Below, piece by piece: positions 1 through 9,024 of a stretch of 64,000 bases of DNA. Position numbers and translations under genes: made by a program. Positions within the stretch are counted from its first letter, which is position 1. The number at the start of each line of letters is the position of its first letter. The DNA is taken from contig JAPPNJ010000053.1 of NCBI GenBank assembly GCA_028818705.1, positions 48,628-112,627 on the forward strand, given 5' to 3'. Source of the stretch: Candidatus Poribacteria bacterium. GTDB taxonomy: Bacteria > Poribacteria > WGA-4E > WGA-3G. The notes beneath the pieces are model-generated. The model saw only the letters and a program-made list of their open reading frames with translations. It did not search any database and had not been told where the DNA came from.

Positions 1-1607
1 AATTCGTCGAAACGTGTAACATCAACTTGTAGTGTAACACTACTGCCCCTGCTGACGCGCGGGTTATCGAAAGGAGATGTTTGGTTCCGCTCGTTAAGGG
101 CAATCACATTAATTTCACAGTCTGGTTCCAACGGACGGATGTTCAATCGGTAGGCGTAGGTTTCACCGCCTTGGTTATTCAGATCCCGAATGGTAATAGC
201 ATACTTTCCAGCTTCCGCAAAATTCCAGTCGATACGTGCATCGGCAAGTGCATTAGCATCGACAGGGTCGTCATTCACGATCAAGACCTGTTCTTTTTCA
301 TCACCCCACGCCATCTTTTCCGAGGCTGCTCCCATCGGTTTTCCTTGACCGTATAGTGTGAGTAGTGCATCAAGTTTCGATGACAATTTCAGTGCCTCTA
401 CCTCAAAAACAAGGAGTTGCGGTTCTTTAATCTCGAACGAAAACCTGTCCACATCGCCAGATTTGTCGATTTTTCCGTTGAGCGTTATCGGGGTCGTCAC
501 AGCATTCGCGTTTCCAGCTGTGTTATTCGGTTCAATCTCTATTATTTCTTCCCAACTTCCGATAGCGAAGGGACGAGCATTGGTTGCCAATCCGGAGGGT
601 GTCTGTACCCGCAGAGATTGTTCGCCTGCCGGTGTTTCGGCACCTATTGAGACCTGTATAGACTCCACGGTCTCAAGGTTCGCGCCAGTAACAGCGATTG
701 TATTCTCGGTGCCGCGGCGTCCACCAAGGGGAAAGACTGTCTCAAGATAAGGTAACTCACCAATGCTCAATCGATAGCCATATCCATCTCCGCCTTTGTA
801 CCGAATATCGCGGACGTGGAGCGTGTACTTCCCTGTCTCAAGAGATGTGTAATCCAGCACGGAATCCAAGCCGTCCCCAAGTCCGCTGTTGGCAACCTCA
901 GTTCCGTTAGCATCTCGGAGAACGAGGTAGGAATCCAAGAGTGAACCGATCCGCTGCGCAGCCACTTCGCAGATAAGCCGTGCATCCTTTTTCAGTTCAA
1001 AGGAGAAACTATCTTCATCGTCAATCGAGTCAATCTCACCGTTCACTGTGACAGGCAATGCAAGCCATTCGGTGTCCATTTTAGGCATTTCAGCTGTCTC
1101 CTCTTCGACGACTTCTCGCAGGTTTCCAACGACGAAACTGCCTGCGTTAGAAGCACCATAAGGCGTAACAACGCGTATTTGTTGGACACCAAGTGGAGCC
1201 CTGGAAGAAATCGTCAAAACTGCGACTAACTGTCCGTCGGTAGGAATATGCCCGGAAACGCCATACCCCATACGCTGATGGCTATGGGGACCCCCATTGA
1301 AAAGGACAGCAGCTTGCCCGGTTTTCTCCTTAATTTCGGCAGTGATACCGCTCCCACTGAACCAGACCGCCGTTGCCGTGCCGAGATTTGTGCCTGTGAT
1401 TGTGACTTCTACGCTTCGTCCTTGCTGACCGCCCTGTGGATAGACAGTTGTCAAGGTCGGTTGAGTTGTTAAGGTCGGTTGTACCTGTGCGGACGTGAAA
1501 CTAACTGTCAGGAAAAAGATCCATAGAACGAGAAAAGACTGTTTTGTTAAGAGACGAGAAAGGGGCGAATGAACCCGTCTCCTCTGCCGAAATAACATGT
1601 TAGGCAT
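1..1607 (-). CDS. Secreted IPT/TIG and PPC-domain protein, 3' end outside window
   Basis: The minus strand is open from the ATG at 1607 to the window edge: 535 codons without a stop, so the C-terminus is missing. An AAGGTG ribosome binding site precedes the ATG. Residues about 12-40 form a signal peptide (basic start, hydrophobic stretch LVLWIFFLTVSF, end at TSAQ). Residues about 50-170 look like an IPT/TIG fold (TVYPQGGQQGRSVEVTITG). Residues about 185-285 and 355-490 look like two PPC domains (for example EIDSIDDEDSFSFELKKD and KIDKSGDVDRFSFEIKE), with a second IPT-like segment between them. Families of this type occur on exported adhesion or binding proteins; the ligand is unknown. It is the third gene of a minus-strand cassette with DUF1501 and DUF1549/DUF1553, an arrangement familiar from Planctomycetes. 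Confidence 0.8.
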   Translation of the reverse strand, partial: MPNMLFRQRRRVHSPLSRLLTKQSFLVLWIFFLTVSFTSAQVQPTLTTQPTLTTVYPQGGQQGRSVEVTITGTNLGTATAVWFSGSGITAEIKEKTGQAAVLFNGGPHSHQRMGYGVSGHIPTDGQLVAVLTISSRAPLGVQQIRVVTPYGASNAGSFVVGNLREVVEEETAEMPKMDTEWLALPVTVNGEIDSIDDEDSFSFELKKDARLICEVAAQRIGSLLDSYLVLRDANGTEVANSGLGDGLDSVLDYTSLETGKYTLHVRDIRYKGGDGYGYRLSIGELPYLETVFPLGGRRGTENTIAVTGANLETVESIQVSIGAETPAGEQSLRVQTPSGLATNARPFAIGSWEEIIEIEPNNTAGNANAVTTPITLNGKIDKSGDVDRFSFEIKEPQLLVFEVEALKLSSKLDALLTLYGQGKPMGAASEKMAWGDEKEQVLIVNDDPVDANALADARIDWNFAEAGKYAITIRDLNNQGGETYAYRLNIRPLEPDCEINVIALNERNQTSPFDNPRVSRGSSVTLQVDVTRFDE

Positions 1608-1637
1608 TGTCGATCACCTTATGTTTTCAGTAGTGAA

Positions 1638-1713
1638 AAGCCTGCTCATCAGCAAGCATTTATGGATTCGATCAAGTCGATCAAATCTATTTTGCTTTAC
1701 ACTGAGCAGGCTT
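1638..1713. repeat. Inverted repeat with 54-nt loop between two cassette genes
   Basis: An 11-base arm AAGCCTGCTCA at 1638-1648 is perfectly complementary to TGAGCAGGCTT at 1703-1713. It lies in the 158-base gap between the DUF1501 stop and the downstream PPC-protein start. It may end or modulate the DUF1501 transcript, but there is no T-run typical of an intrinsic terminator. Confidence 0.5.
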
Positions 1714-1765
1714 AACAAAAATCGGTGTTGATTACGCTATATCAGCGACACAACCGTAAAACCGT

Positions 1766-3211
1766 TTAGAAGAGTCCTGCAATCGGTTCGCCTTTCACCA
1801 ATTCGCGTGGCTGATCCAAATGATTGTACACGATGGTGTGTGGATCGATACCGAGTGTATGATAGACAGTCGCGAGGAGGTCGCGCGGATGTACAGGATT
1901 CTCAAGCGGTGTCGAACCGGTTGCATCCGACTTCCCGTAAACCTGTCCACCTTTTACACCTGCGCCAGCAATCAAGCCCGTATAGCAATAGGGCCAGTGG
2001 TCGCGTCCATCAGGTGCGTTGCTGTTACCGGAGGTGCTAATGCCCATCCGCGGGGAACGTCCAAATTCACCGACCGCCAAGACGAGGGTGTCTTCCAACA
2101 TGCCGCGTTGATCCAAGTCTTCCAGCAGTGAAGATACAGCACTGTCTAATTTCGGGCAGTGAAGGTTCTTCAGCGGACCGAAGTTGGTTGCGTGTGTATC
2201 CCATGCTGTGGTATTCGGATCACCGTTAGCAACAGAAGGCCAGTTCACCTGTACGAAACGGGTGCCTGCTTCGACCAAACGGCGAGCGAGCAGTGCGCTT
2301 TGTCCGAACGTGTGTCTACCGTAACGATCCCGGACTTCGTCTGGTTCTTGAGACAAATCGAAAGCATTGCGTGCTCGTTGCGACAAGATGAGGTTGTATG
2401 CCTTCTCATAATACTCGTTCAAGGCGTAAGAGTCAGCAACCTTATCAATTTCGGGCATCCCTGCGTTAATCGTCTCAAGGAGCGTTTTCCGGCGTTTCAG
2501 ACGGACGGGTGTCACCTCTGGTCGTAGACTCAAATCGTCGAGATTAATTTCCTCATTCGGGTCCTGGAAGAGGAAATAGGGATCATACGCTCTACCGAGG
2601 AACCCTGCGTTTCCACCTTTACCGATGGTATTGCTTTCCTGCATCGGACGAGGCAGCTGCACAGCCGAGAGCATCGGTTCATCGGGTGGACGGTAATTGG
2701 AGACATGCGATGCGACATTCGGATGGTCGGCTGGGGACGGCGGATCAAGTTGTCCCGAAGGCGCGACCTTGTCCGGCGTTTCACCGGTCACCATCTGATA
2801 CATCGCAGCGGTATGATTAAACAGTCCTGCCGGTGTGTAACTGATGGAGCGGATAAGAGTAGCTTTATCCATCACCTGTGCTAAACGCGGCATTGTCTCA
2901 GACAACTGAATTCCCGGTACATTGGTCGGGATCGGACTAAATTCACCGCGGATATTCGAGGGTGCTTCCGGCTTAGGATCCCAGATGTCAAGGTGGCTAG
3001 GACCGCCTTGCAAAAAGAGCAAGATGACGGAGTTGGCTTTCCCCCATCCGTTGAGCGGCTTGGAGGGATCAACTGTCGTATTGGCTTTTGCCTGGAGTGA
3101 CAATACCTGTGGCAAACTAATGCCGAGCATCGCCGCACCACCGACACGCAGAAATTCACGCCGCGAGAACCCGTCACATAAACGTCCGGGTAGTTGTGGT
3201 AACGATAACAT
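1766..3211 (-). CDS. DUF1501 family protein with Tat signal
   Basis: 481 residues, the usual family length. The N-terminus carries a twin-arginine motif (SRREFLRVGG, residues about 16-25) followed by a hydrophobic segment and an AKA cleavage site, so export in folded form by the Tat route is expected. The body is typical of DUF1501: FLQGGPSHLDIWDPKP near residue 67, MPRLAQ, and VGEFGRSPRM around residue 380, followed by GRDHWPYCY. The family is related to alkaline-phosphatase/sulfatase-like hydrolases, but its reaction is not established. ATG with an upstream GGAGG. It lies 100 bases downstream of the DUF1549/DUF1553 gene on the same strand; the two families co-occur in Planctomycetes and probably act together at the cell surface. 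Confidence 0.92.
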   Translation of the reverse strand: MLSLPQLPGRLCDGFSRREFLRVGGAAMLGISLPQVLSLQAKANTTVDPSKPLNGWGKANSVILLFLQGGPSHLDIWDPKPEAPSNIRGEFSPIPTNVPGIQLSETMPRLAQVMDKATLIRSISYTPAGLFNHTAAMYQMVTGETPDKVAPSGQLDPPSPADHPNVASHVSNYRPPDEPMLSAVQLPRPMQESNTIGKGGNAGFLGRAYDPYFLFQDPNEEINLDDLSLRPEVTPVRLKRRKTLLETINAGMPEIDKVADSYALNEYYEKAYNLILSQRARNAFDLSQEPDEVRDRYGRHTFGQSALLARRLVEAGTRFVQVNWPSVANGDPNTTAWDTHATNFGPLKNLHCPKLDSAVSSLLEDLDQRGMLEDTLVLAVGEFGRSPRMGISTSGNSNAPDGRDHWPYCYTGLIAGAGVKGGQVYGKSDATGSTPLENPVHPRDLLATVYHTLGIDPHTIVYNHLDQPRELVKGEPIAGLF

Positions 3212-3311
3212 CTATTGTTTCCTCCATTGTGTTGGTGCTACTTCCATATCTGGGTGCGCTTTGTGAACGCTCTACGGACAGATTACGGAAGTAGCCCAAT
3301 CCGTATCAATT

Positions 3312-5813
3312 TTAGCGATTGAATAAGAAAGCGGGACTGTTAATTAGTGCCCACAACAAGTCTTGCGCGCCCTCTTCCTTCGACTCAGCATTTGCGAGAT
3401 GCTCAATCGCTATTGCATATTCGTTCTTATCTGGTAACCGAGAAAACGTTGCGAGATATAACTCCTCAACGAGAACCCGGTCATCTTGATTCGTTTCGAT
3501 GAATTGTGCGATACGTCCTTCTGGATCGATGAGTGCTTCGGCAACCGTCGGTCCATTAATGAGATTCATTGCGTGTGCGAGGCTGACCTCTGTGGTCCGT
3601 TCACATTCACAAGAGGTTTCGCGTTCAGGTCTACCAAATAACTTCAAAAATCCGTCATCTTTGACCTTGCTGTCCGGCAATTGCACGGCTCGGAAGTTCT
3701 TCGGCACCTCTTCAAATCGCGGTCGGCTCCCTGTTGCGACGCCGATAGCATCTAACAGCTGTTCTGCCGTCAAGCGTCTGGCGACAGCATGTGAAAAGTT
3801 AATTGTATCAGCCTTGTTCCACTTGTTGGTTTTGATGCTCTGTTGATAGGTTCGAGAACGGGTGATTGTCTTCATGATATGCTTTATGTCAAATCCACTG
3901 TCCACGAAATCCTTTGTCAATGCATCAAGCAATTCAGGGTTGCTGGGTGGATTACTTGTGCGGATATCGTCTACAGGTTCGATAATCCCGCGTCCCATAA
4001 AGTAGCTCCAAATGCGGTTCGCACCTGCCAGAGCAAACATCGGATTCTCTTCAGAGGTGAGCCACTCAGCCAACATCTCACGCTTACCGTCGGCTTGCGC
4101 TGCAACTTCTCCGAATGGGACTGAGGGTTCAACAACCGCCAAAGTTCGGGGATGTTTCACAGGCTCTGGCGTATAATTGGCGTAGACGATTTCATCACCG
4201 GGAAGTTGTCCTGGCTTGATTTTGACATCCGCGAAGAACGCACCGAGTTCGTAGTATTGGTTCTGCGTCCATTTTTCAAATGGATGGTCGTGACATTTGT
4301 TACACGAGAATCGAACACCTAAAAAGAGCTGCGTCGTATTCTCCACGGCGGCAGTATATTCACGAGAGACACGAAAATAACTCGCTGCAGGATTCGTGTA
4401 GGTGCTACCCGTAGCGGTAATTAGATTATGCACAAACTCATCATAGGGACGATTCTCGGCGATGGCTTGATGGATCCACTGCTGGAAGAGCCAGACGCCA
4501 CGCTCACCAAGGAATTTACGGTTGGACTGCAACAGATCTCCCCATTTGTGTGTCCAGTGATCAACAAACTCCGGGGTCTCAACGAGGGCATCAATGAGTT
4601 GCTCTCGTTTTGTTTTCGATGCAGTTTTGTCGGCCAGAAAACTTCGAACTTGCTTGGGGGTCGGTGGAATACCCGTTAAATCGAAATAGATACGCCGCAC
4701 AAACTCCTCATCTGTACAGAGTTCGGAAGGTAGCACTTTCATCCGTTTTAGCTTATTGTGAACGTGCGTATCGATATAGTTATATTCCGGAGTCTTAACC
4801 CATTTGTAGCCGCTCCTGTCGCCCATCACAATAATGTTGTTTGTGCTATAGGCACCTTCATAGCGGGTGAGAATAGAGGTTTCACCGCGGCGTTCTGCGG
4901 TTACGACACCTTCATCTGTGACGTTTGCCACTTCAGTAGCACTACTTGTGAATTTTGCCTCGCGAGTAACATCCCGTGTTGTTCCATCCGAATAGTGTGC
5001 GATGACTATAAGTTGTTGTTTCATACCGGGTATCGCGAGTTCAGCGGAATCGGGGACAACTTCTAATCTTTGCACGCGTTGCGTCGTATGAACATCAGGG
5101 ATAGCACCCTCGGCGATCCACTGATGGATGACACTATAGTCTCGATTTCCTGGGACCAATACCTGTCCACCTTTGTGTGGCACCTCGGATGTCGGTTTCA
5201 GCAACATCAGGCTCTGTTCGGGGAACGCTCTGTTGAACCGCCGTCCAGATATATCCTCAATTAACAACTCATAATCAAAATCGGGATCGTAGCCACGAAG
5301 TGAGAGTTTGAATCCATTTTTGCCTTTCGCTGCGCCGTGGCACGTTCCGTTATTACATCCAGCATGGCTCAGAATAGGCATGACATCTCGCACAAAACTC
5401 ACAGGTGGTGCCTCCATGCTCTTAACATTCACGGATAATTCGGTACGCATGCCCTTGACGCTAACGGTAATTTTCGTTGTGCCAACTGTCATCGGAAAGA
5501 TATAGCCATCTTCATGCACCTTCACAAGCTGTGAAAGAGGTGTCAGCGCAGCCCACGGCGTTACATCTACCCATGTACCATCTTTTGTCTTACCTGACAC
5601 GAGCACACGCCTACCATCACGGGCGTGTTCCAATGTCAATGACTCCGGATGAACCCTCAACTCCGTTAAAGCGACGTTTGCAAGCCAATCTTGCCCCGTC
5701 GGAACCTCTGCACTTGCGGTTTGCGCTACCTGATTCCACCCCGTTAATTGGAATGCGAAACAGATAAAACACACAACAAGGAGCGTTGTTACAAAGTTAA
5801 ACCTGGGTTTCAT
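3312..5813 (-). CDS. DUF1549/DUF1553 protein with Ig-like domains and CxxCH motifs
   Basis: 833 residues. I start it at the ATG at 5813 rather than at the in-frame TTG one codon upstream. A signal peptide (LLVVCFICFAFQL) is followed by a Big_2-like Ig domain (about 48-130), a CNNGTCHG motif near residue 153, and a second Big_2-like domain (about 250-335). DUF1549 follows (about 350-560, with IYFDLTGIPPTP and a CNKCHDHPF motif that resembles a heme-binding CxxCH), then DUF1553 up to the C-terminus (SCECERTTEVSLAHAMNLIN). In Planctomycetes this PSD1-type architecture is predicted to be an exported cytochrome-like protein whose substrate is unknown. It is the first gene of the three-gene minus-strand cassette. 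Confidence 0.92.
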   Translation of the reverse strand: MKPRFNFVTTLLVVCFICFAFQLTGWNQVAQTASAEVPTGQDWLANVALTELRVHPESLTLEHARDGRRVLVSGKTKDGTWVDVTPWAALTPLSQLVKVHEDGYIFPMTVGTTKITVSVKGMRTELSVNVKSMEAPPVSFVRDVMPILSHAGCNNGTCHGAAKGKNGFKLSLRGYDPDFDYELLIEDISGRRFNRAFPEQSLMLLKPTSEVPHKGGQVLVPGNRDYSVIHQWIAEGAIPDVHTTQRVQRLEVVPDSAELAIPGMKQQLIVIAHYSDGTTRDVTREAKFTSSATEVANVTDEGVVTAERRGETSILTRYEGAYSTNNIIVMGDRSGYKWVKTPEYNYIDTHVHNKLKRMKVLPSELCTDEEFVRRIYFDLTGIPPTPKQVRSFLADKTASKTKREQLIDALVETPEFVDHWTHKWGDLLQSNRKFLGERGVWLFQQWIHQAIAENRPYDEFVHNLITATGSTYTNPAASYFRVSREYTAAVENTTQLFLGVRFSCNKCHDHPFEKWTQNQYYELGAFFADVKIKPGQLPGDEIVYANYTPEPVKHPRTLAVVEPSVPFGEVAAQADGKREMLAEWLTSEENPMFALAGANRIWSYFMGRGIIEPVDDIRTSNPPSNPELLDALTKDFVDSGFDIKHIMKTITRSRTYQQSIKTNKWNKADTINFSHAVARRLTAEQLLDAIGVATGSRPRFEEVPKNFRAVQLPDSKVKDDGFLKLFGRPERETSCECERTTEVSLAHAMNLINGPTVAEALIDPEGRIAQFIETNQDDRVLVEELYLATFSRLPDKNEYAIAIEHLANAESKEEGAQDLLWALINSPAFLFNR

Positions 5814-6030
5814 CAAAAACTCGGCGTGAGACCCCCGACTGTAGCGACAGAGGAAACGCCGTCCTCCTTAAATCTGATTTTTAGCGATTGGGTTCTCGCT
5901 TAGTTATTCTCCGTTGTTGAAAAAACGCGTTCTACCTAATTTGTAGCGAAGTGAGAAAATCTATGATCGTCGTTAGCGTGTAGTAAGTTATCTTAGCATT
6001 TGTGCTGATTCTGTATCAATAGTTTAGAGT

Positions 6031-6942
6031 TTAGGTAATATCCCAGAGCAAAACGGTATGGTCATCGCTCCCACTGGCAAGAATGCCGCCATTGGGAGAA
6101 TACTTAACGTTTCTGACACTGCCTGTATGTCCTGTGAGTGTGTCTTTAGGTTCACCTGTCTCAACGTCCCATAAACGGATGGTATTGTCGTTCCCTCCGC
6201 TCGCGACAGTTTTACCATCGGGCGAATATGCAACGCTCCAGACATAGCCTGCATGCCCTGTGAGTGTCGTTATCAAACTCCTCTTGTCTGTACGCCACAA
6301 CCGAACTGTACCGTCAATACTTCCACTTACAAGAATTTCTCCATCGGGTGAATAAGCGACTGAATCAACGATATGCGTATGTCCTCTAAGGGTCGCTCTA
6401 TGCTTTCCAGTAGCGGGATCCCACAACACAATAGTGTCGTCCCCTGTCCCCGCTGCGAGCGTTCTGCCATCAGGAGAATATGTGACACACCTGATAGAGT
6501 CTGCGCGCCCTTTGAGTGTGTCTTTAGCCTCCCCAGTGGCAGCATCCCACAACCATATTGTTCCATCCGTGCTTCCACTGGCGACGGTGGCACTATCTGG
6601 AGCATAGGCAACACTCCTCACAGCGTCTGTATGTCCTGTAAGCGTCGCTGTCGGAGACCCACCGATTGCGTCCCATAGTACGACTGTATTGTCTATACTT
6701 CCACTGGCAACCGCAGTGCCATCAGGCGAAAAAGCGACACATCTGACATACTCCTTGTGTTCAACAAGGAGATTAAGTCCGAGTCCGCTGTCTACATCGT
6801 AGATCCAGACACCGATATCACACGCGACCGCGAGTTGCGTGCCATCCGATGAGAATGCTATATCTCCAGTTAGGTTCCCTTGATCGAGACGTGCTTTTGC
6901 CCCTTCAGGTAGATTCAATTGTGATTCTGTTTGTGCGTCCAT
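6031..6942 (-). CDS. WD40-repeat beta-propeller protein, probably cytosolic
   Basis: 303 residues from the ATG at 6942; an upstream in-frame TTG is less likely. Seven WD40-type blades fill the protein, each with a variant of GHTxxVxSVAYSPDG, VASGSxDxTIxLWD. There is no signal peptide or membrane segment. The blades are highly similar to each other, as in recently amplified bacterial WD40 proteins. Such propellers act as binding scaffolds; no catalytic domain is attached and no partner can be named. Three TGTGACGT elements lie upstream and may control it. Confidence 0.88.
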   Translation of the reverse strand: MDAQTESQLNLPEGAKARLDQGNLTGDIAFSSDGTQLAVACDIGVWIYDVDSGLGLNLLVEHKEYVRCVAFSPDGTAVASGSIDNTVVLWDAIGGSPTATLTGHTDAVRSVAYAPDSATVASGSTDGTIWLWDAATGEAKDTLKGRADSIRCVTYSPDGRTLAAGTGDDTIVLWDPATGKHRATLRGHTHIVDSVAYSPDGEILVSGSIDGTVRLWRTDKRSLITTLTGHAGYVWSVAYSPDGKTVASGGNDNTIRLWDVETGEPKDTLTGHTGSVRNVKYSPNGGILASGSDDHTVLLWDIT

Positions 6943-7027
6943 ATTTTCCAATGATTTAAAGTGTCCTATTTGGGCGGAACTACAACCAAAACTTATATAT
7001 TATTAATATTCCATATCTTCGTGTAAT

Positions 7028-7088
7028 TGTGACGTAGAAAATGTCACTGTGACGTAGAAAAATCAGGTGGCACGCGAGGATGTGACGT
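7028..7088. promoter_or_regulatory. Three direct TGTGACGT elements upstream of the WD40 gene
   Basis: TGTGACGT occurs at 7028, 7048 and 7081. The first two are part of a perfect 14-base direct repeat (TGTGACGTAGAAAA) spaced exactly 20 bases. They lie in the 201-base gap upstream of the WD40 gene. TGTGA is the half-site of CRP/FNR-type regulators, but here the copies are direct rather than inverted. The regulatory role is inferred. Confidence 0.4.
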
Positions 7089-7143
7089 TTTTTGTATTTT
7101 TCGCCTGTGTCGAGTTATCAGGTTCACAGTAGAACACCTCGTT

Positions 7144-8001
7144 CTACTTCTGATTCTTCAAGTGCCCCCATACTATCGGCAGTTTACCGCTGGCGGCGAC
7201 ATCCGCGAATTCTGATTCACTTGCCAACCAGTTGATGACGTTTTCGGTAAGCTGCTCCAACTGGTCGATATCTTTGTTATTCTTATGATAATTTGGGAGC
7301 CGCCAGTTCATGTTGAAGACTTTACCCTTACCCGCCTTCCAATAGCCGAACGCCGCAATCCGGTCACCCCAATCGTTAGCAGGCGGTCCCCACGCGTTGG
7401 CAAGCGTAATAAAGTCCTTCCAAATTTTGTCGTAATAGTCGCCGCTCTTTGGATAGCCTGTGGAATTAACTTGGATTCTATCGTCTTCCTGCGGTTCCTT
7501 CTTGTCAATGCTCTTGAGTCCTTCTGTTAATCCTAACGCAACCGTCTCTTTAAGAACAGTAATACCGACCGCAATACCGTCTTCTGCAACGGGACCGAAC
7601 TGACGTGCCACTGCTTTTTCAAGTCCGAAGTTGGTCGCGTGCCGGATCGCCCACCCTGTTAAGAGGACAGCACCTCCGCTTTCGGCGTAATCCATAAACG
7701 CGTCAATTTCTGGGTCAGACAATTCCCCCGGATCGGTATCGCCTTCATGCCACCAAACAACCCCGAACTGCTTGAATGTATCGCTCTTCAAATCTGCTTT
7801 GGCGAGTAACTCCGTCTTGAATGTTTCTTCAGCAAATTCCAACGCTGGCGCGGTGAAGGGACCGTTATCGCCGAGATAGACAAACCCGAGTTCTACTGCA
7901 GCATTGCCTATATTTATACCAAAAATGAGAAGAAATGTCAAACAAAATACAATTGGGCGAAATTTGTAAGCCAAATCTTGCGATTTAAAAGTTCGTTCCA
8001 T
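7144..8001 (-). CDS. Secreted ThuA-like / glutamine-amidotransferase-fold protein
   Basis: 285 residues, ATG with a GGAG ribosome binding site. Residues about 14-35 are a signal peptide (VFCLTFLLIFGINIGNAA). The mature part has the pattern of a ThuA-like alpha/beta fold: VVWWHEGDTDPGELS, then MDYAESGGAVLLTGWAIRH and later RIAAFGYWKAGKGKVFNMNWRLP. No Cys nucleophile is visible, so it is more likely to bind or hydrolyse carbohydrate-like ligands than to act as an amidotransferase. The last residues, SGKLPIVWGHLKNQK, resemble the tails of the two LamG proteins further on in the window. Function uncertain. Confidence 0.65.
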   Translation of the reverse strand: MERTFKSQDLAYKFRPIVFCLTFLLIFGINIGNAAVELGFVYLGDNGPFTAPALEFAEETFKTELLAKADLKSDTFKQFGVVWWHEGDTDPGELSDPEIDAFMDYAESGGAVLLTGWAIRHATNFGLEKAVARQFGPVAEDGIAVGITVLKETVALGLTEGLKSIDKKEPQEDDRIQVNSTGYPKSGDYYDKIWKDFITLANAWGPPANDWGDRIAAFGYWKAGKGKVFNMNWRLPNYHKNNKDIDQLEQLTENVINWLASESEFADVAASGKLPIVWGHLKNQK

Positions 8002-8045
8002 ATCCGGCTCCTCTTATGCAACGTGGCGTGTGAAAACACATAATG

Positions 8046-8843
8046 TCACTCCAGTGGCAGAAAATTCGGGTTGTCGCGGAATTTGCGAAGGCGTTCATTT
8101 GCGGCTTTCACAAAATTCGGCTCAACCTCGAATCCGATGAAATCCCGCTGATGTCGTTTACATACAACTGGACAGGTCCCGACGCCTGCAAAGGGATCCA
8201 AAACCAGATCGCCCGGTGATGAACTTGCCAAGACAATCCGCTCGATTAACCTTTCGGGTTTCTGGATTGTGTTGAGTGCCTTCCTACTGACCAATTCCTT
8301 TGATTTGTAGGTTAGTTGTTTTATATCTCCCCAAACGTCGCCTGGATTCTTGCCTTTTGGATTATATTTGGTCTTTCCAAATTTACCGTTGGTTACAGAT
8401 GGCACATTTTCACACCGATTCCGATGTGCTAACTCAACGAGTTGGGCAACTCTTATTGCATCTAAGTTATAGCACTGCGGTTTTTTGCCCTTGATGAAGT
8501 AGCAAATAATGTCGTAATTATTGGTGTAATTGATGCGTCCCTGTGCGAGCCGACTCGGTTGGTACCAGACAATCTTTGAACGGAGATTTAAAAACTGCCG
8601 ATAGTCTATAAAGTCGATGCAATCTGGTTTACCGAAGAGGTAAAGTGCGCCACCCTCCTTGAGTTTGGGTGCAAAACTTTCGATGAGTGTAAGATTAAAT
8701 TCCTGAATTGACGGAATCCCATCCCACGGCTCATCCGTCACGCCATACGGTCCATCACACACAATCAAATCCATAGAGGCATCCTCTACCTCTTTGAGTA
8801 GACTAAACGTGTCGCCACAATGGATGGTATTGCGTTCAAGCAT
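8046..8843 (-). CDS. Beta-class DNA methyltransferase (N6-adenine or N4-cytosine), orphan
   Basis: 265 residues. The catalytic motif IV variant CDGPYG (residues about 29-34) comes before the S-adenosylmethionine motif LVLDPFAGVGT (about 220), the order of beta-class N4/N6 methyltransferases (PF01555 family). The segment between them would be the target-recognition region. The usual DPPY or SPPY is DGPY here, which may still be active but is unusual. No restriction endonuclease or specificity subunit is adjacent, so it is probably a solitary methyltransferase. It follows a small membrane-peptide gene by 30 bases on the same strand. Confidence 0.88.
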   Translation of the reverse strand: MLERNTIHCGDTFSLLKEVEDASMDLIVCDGPYGVTDEPWDGIPSIQEFNLTLIESFAPKLKEGGALYLFGKPDCIDFIDYRQFLNLRSKIVWYQPSRLAQGRINYTNNYDIICYFIKGKKPQCYNLDAIRVAQLVELAHRNRCENVPSVTNGKFGKTKYNPKGKNPGDVWGDIKQLTYKSKELVSRKALNTIQKPERLIERIVLASSSPGDLVLDPFAGVGTCPVVCKRHQRDFIGFEVEPNFVKAANERLRKFRDNPNFLPLE

Positions 8844-8873
8844 AATTTGGTTCTCTCAACTCCACCCGCAGGT

Positions 8874-8966
8874 TCAATCTTTACTGGCGTGGTGTATCGC
8901 TTTTCCAGCAACTATTCCGAGCCCAACGAGAAACACTACAAGTGCAGAAATTGGAATCCATTCCAT
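8874..8966 (-). CDS. Small single-pass membrane peptide, 30 residues
   Basis: Reading the minus strand from the ATG at 8966 gives 30 residues ending in TGA: MEWIPISALVVF, then LVGLGIVAGKAIHHASKD. Residues 5-22 form one hydrophobic helix followed by a basic tail. A strong ribosome binding site, GGAGG, sits 7 bases before the ATG. The gene lies between the sulfatase stop and the methyltransferase start, all on the same strand, so it may be co-transcribed. Its ribosome binding site falls inside a hairpin (8968-9001). No known family is recognised; size and topology recall small membrane regulators or toxin-like peptides, but nothing specific supports either. Confidence 0.6.
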   Translation of the reverse strand: MEWIPISALVVFLVGLGIVAGKAIHHASKD

Positions 8967-8967
8967 C

Positions 8968-9001
8968 ACAAAACCTCCAATTTATCAATTTGAGGTTTTG
9001 T
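8968..9001. promoter_or_regulatory. Hairpin covering the ribosome binding site of the small membrane peptide
   Basis: ACAAAACCTC at 8968-8977 is perfectly complementary to GAGGTTTTGT at 8992-9001, with a 14-base AT-rich loop. On the minus-strand transcript the distal arm contains the GGAGG that serves the 30-residue peptide. It lies just downstream of the sulfatase stop at 9025, so it could act as an attenuating structure or a processed 3' end. There is no U-run. Confidence 0.5.
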
Positions 9002-9024
9002 CAAAAATCCCAATTGCGCAGGTT

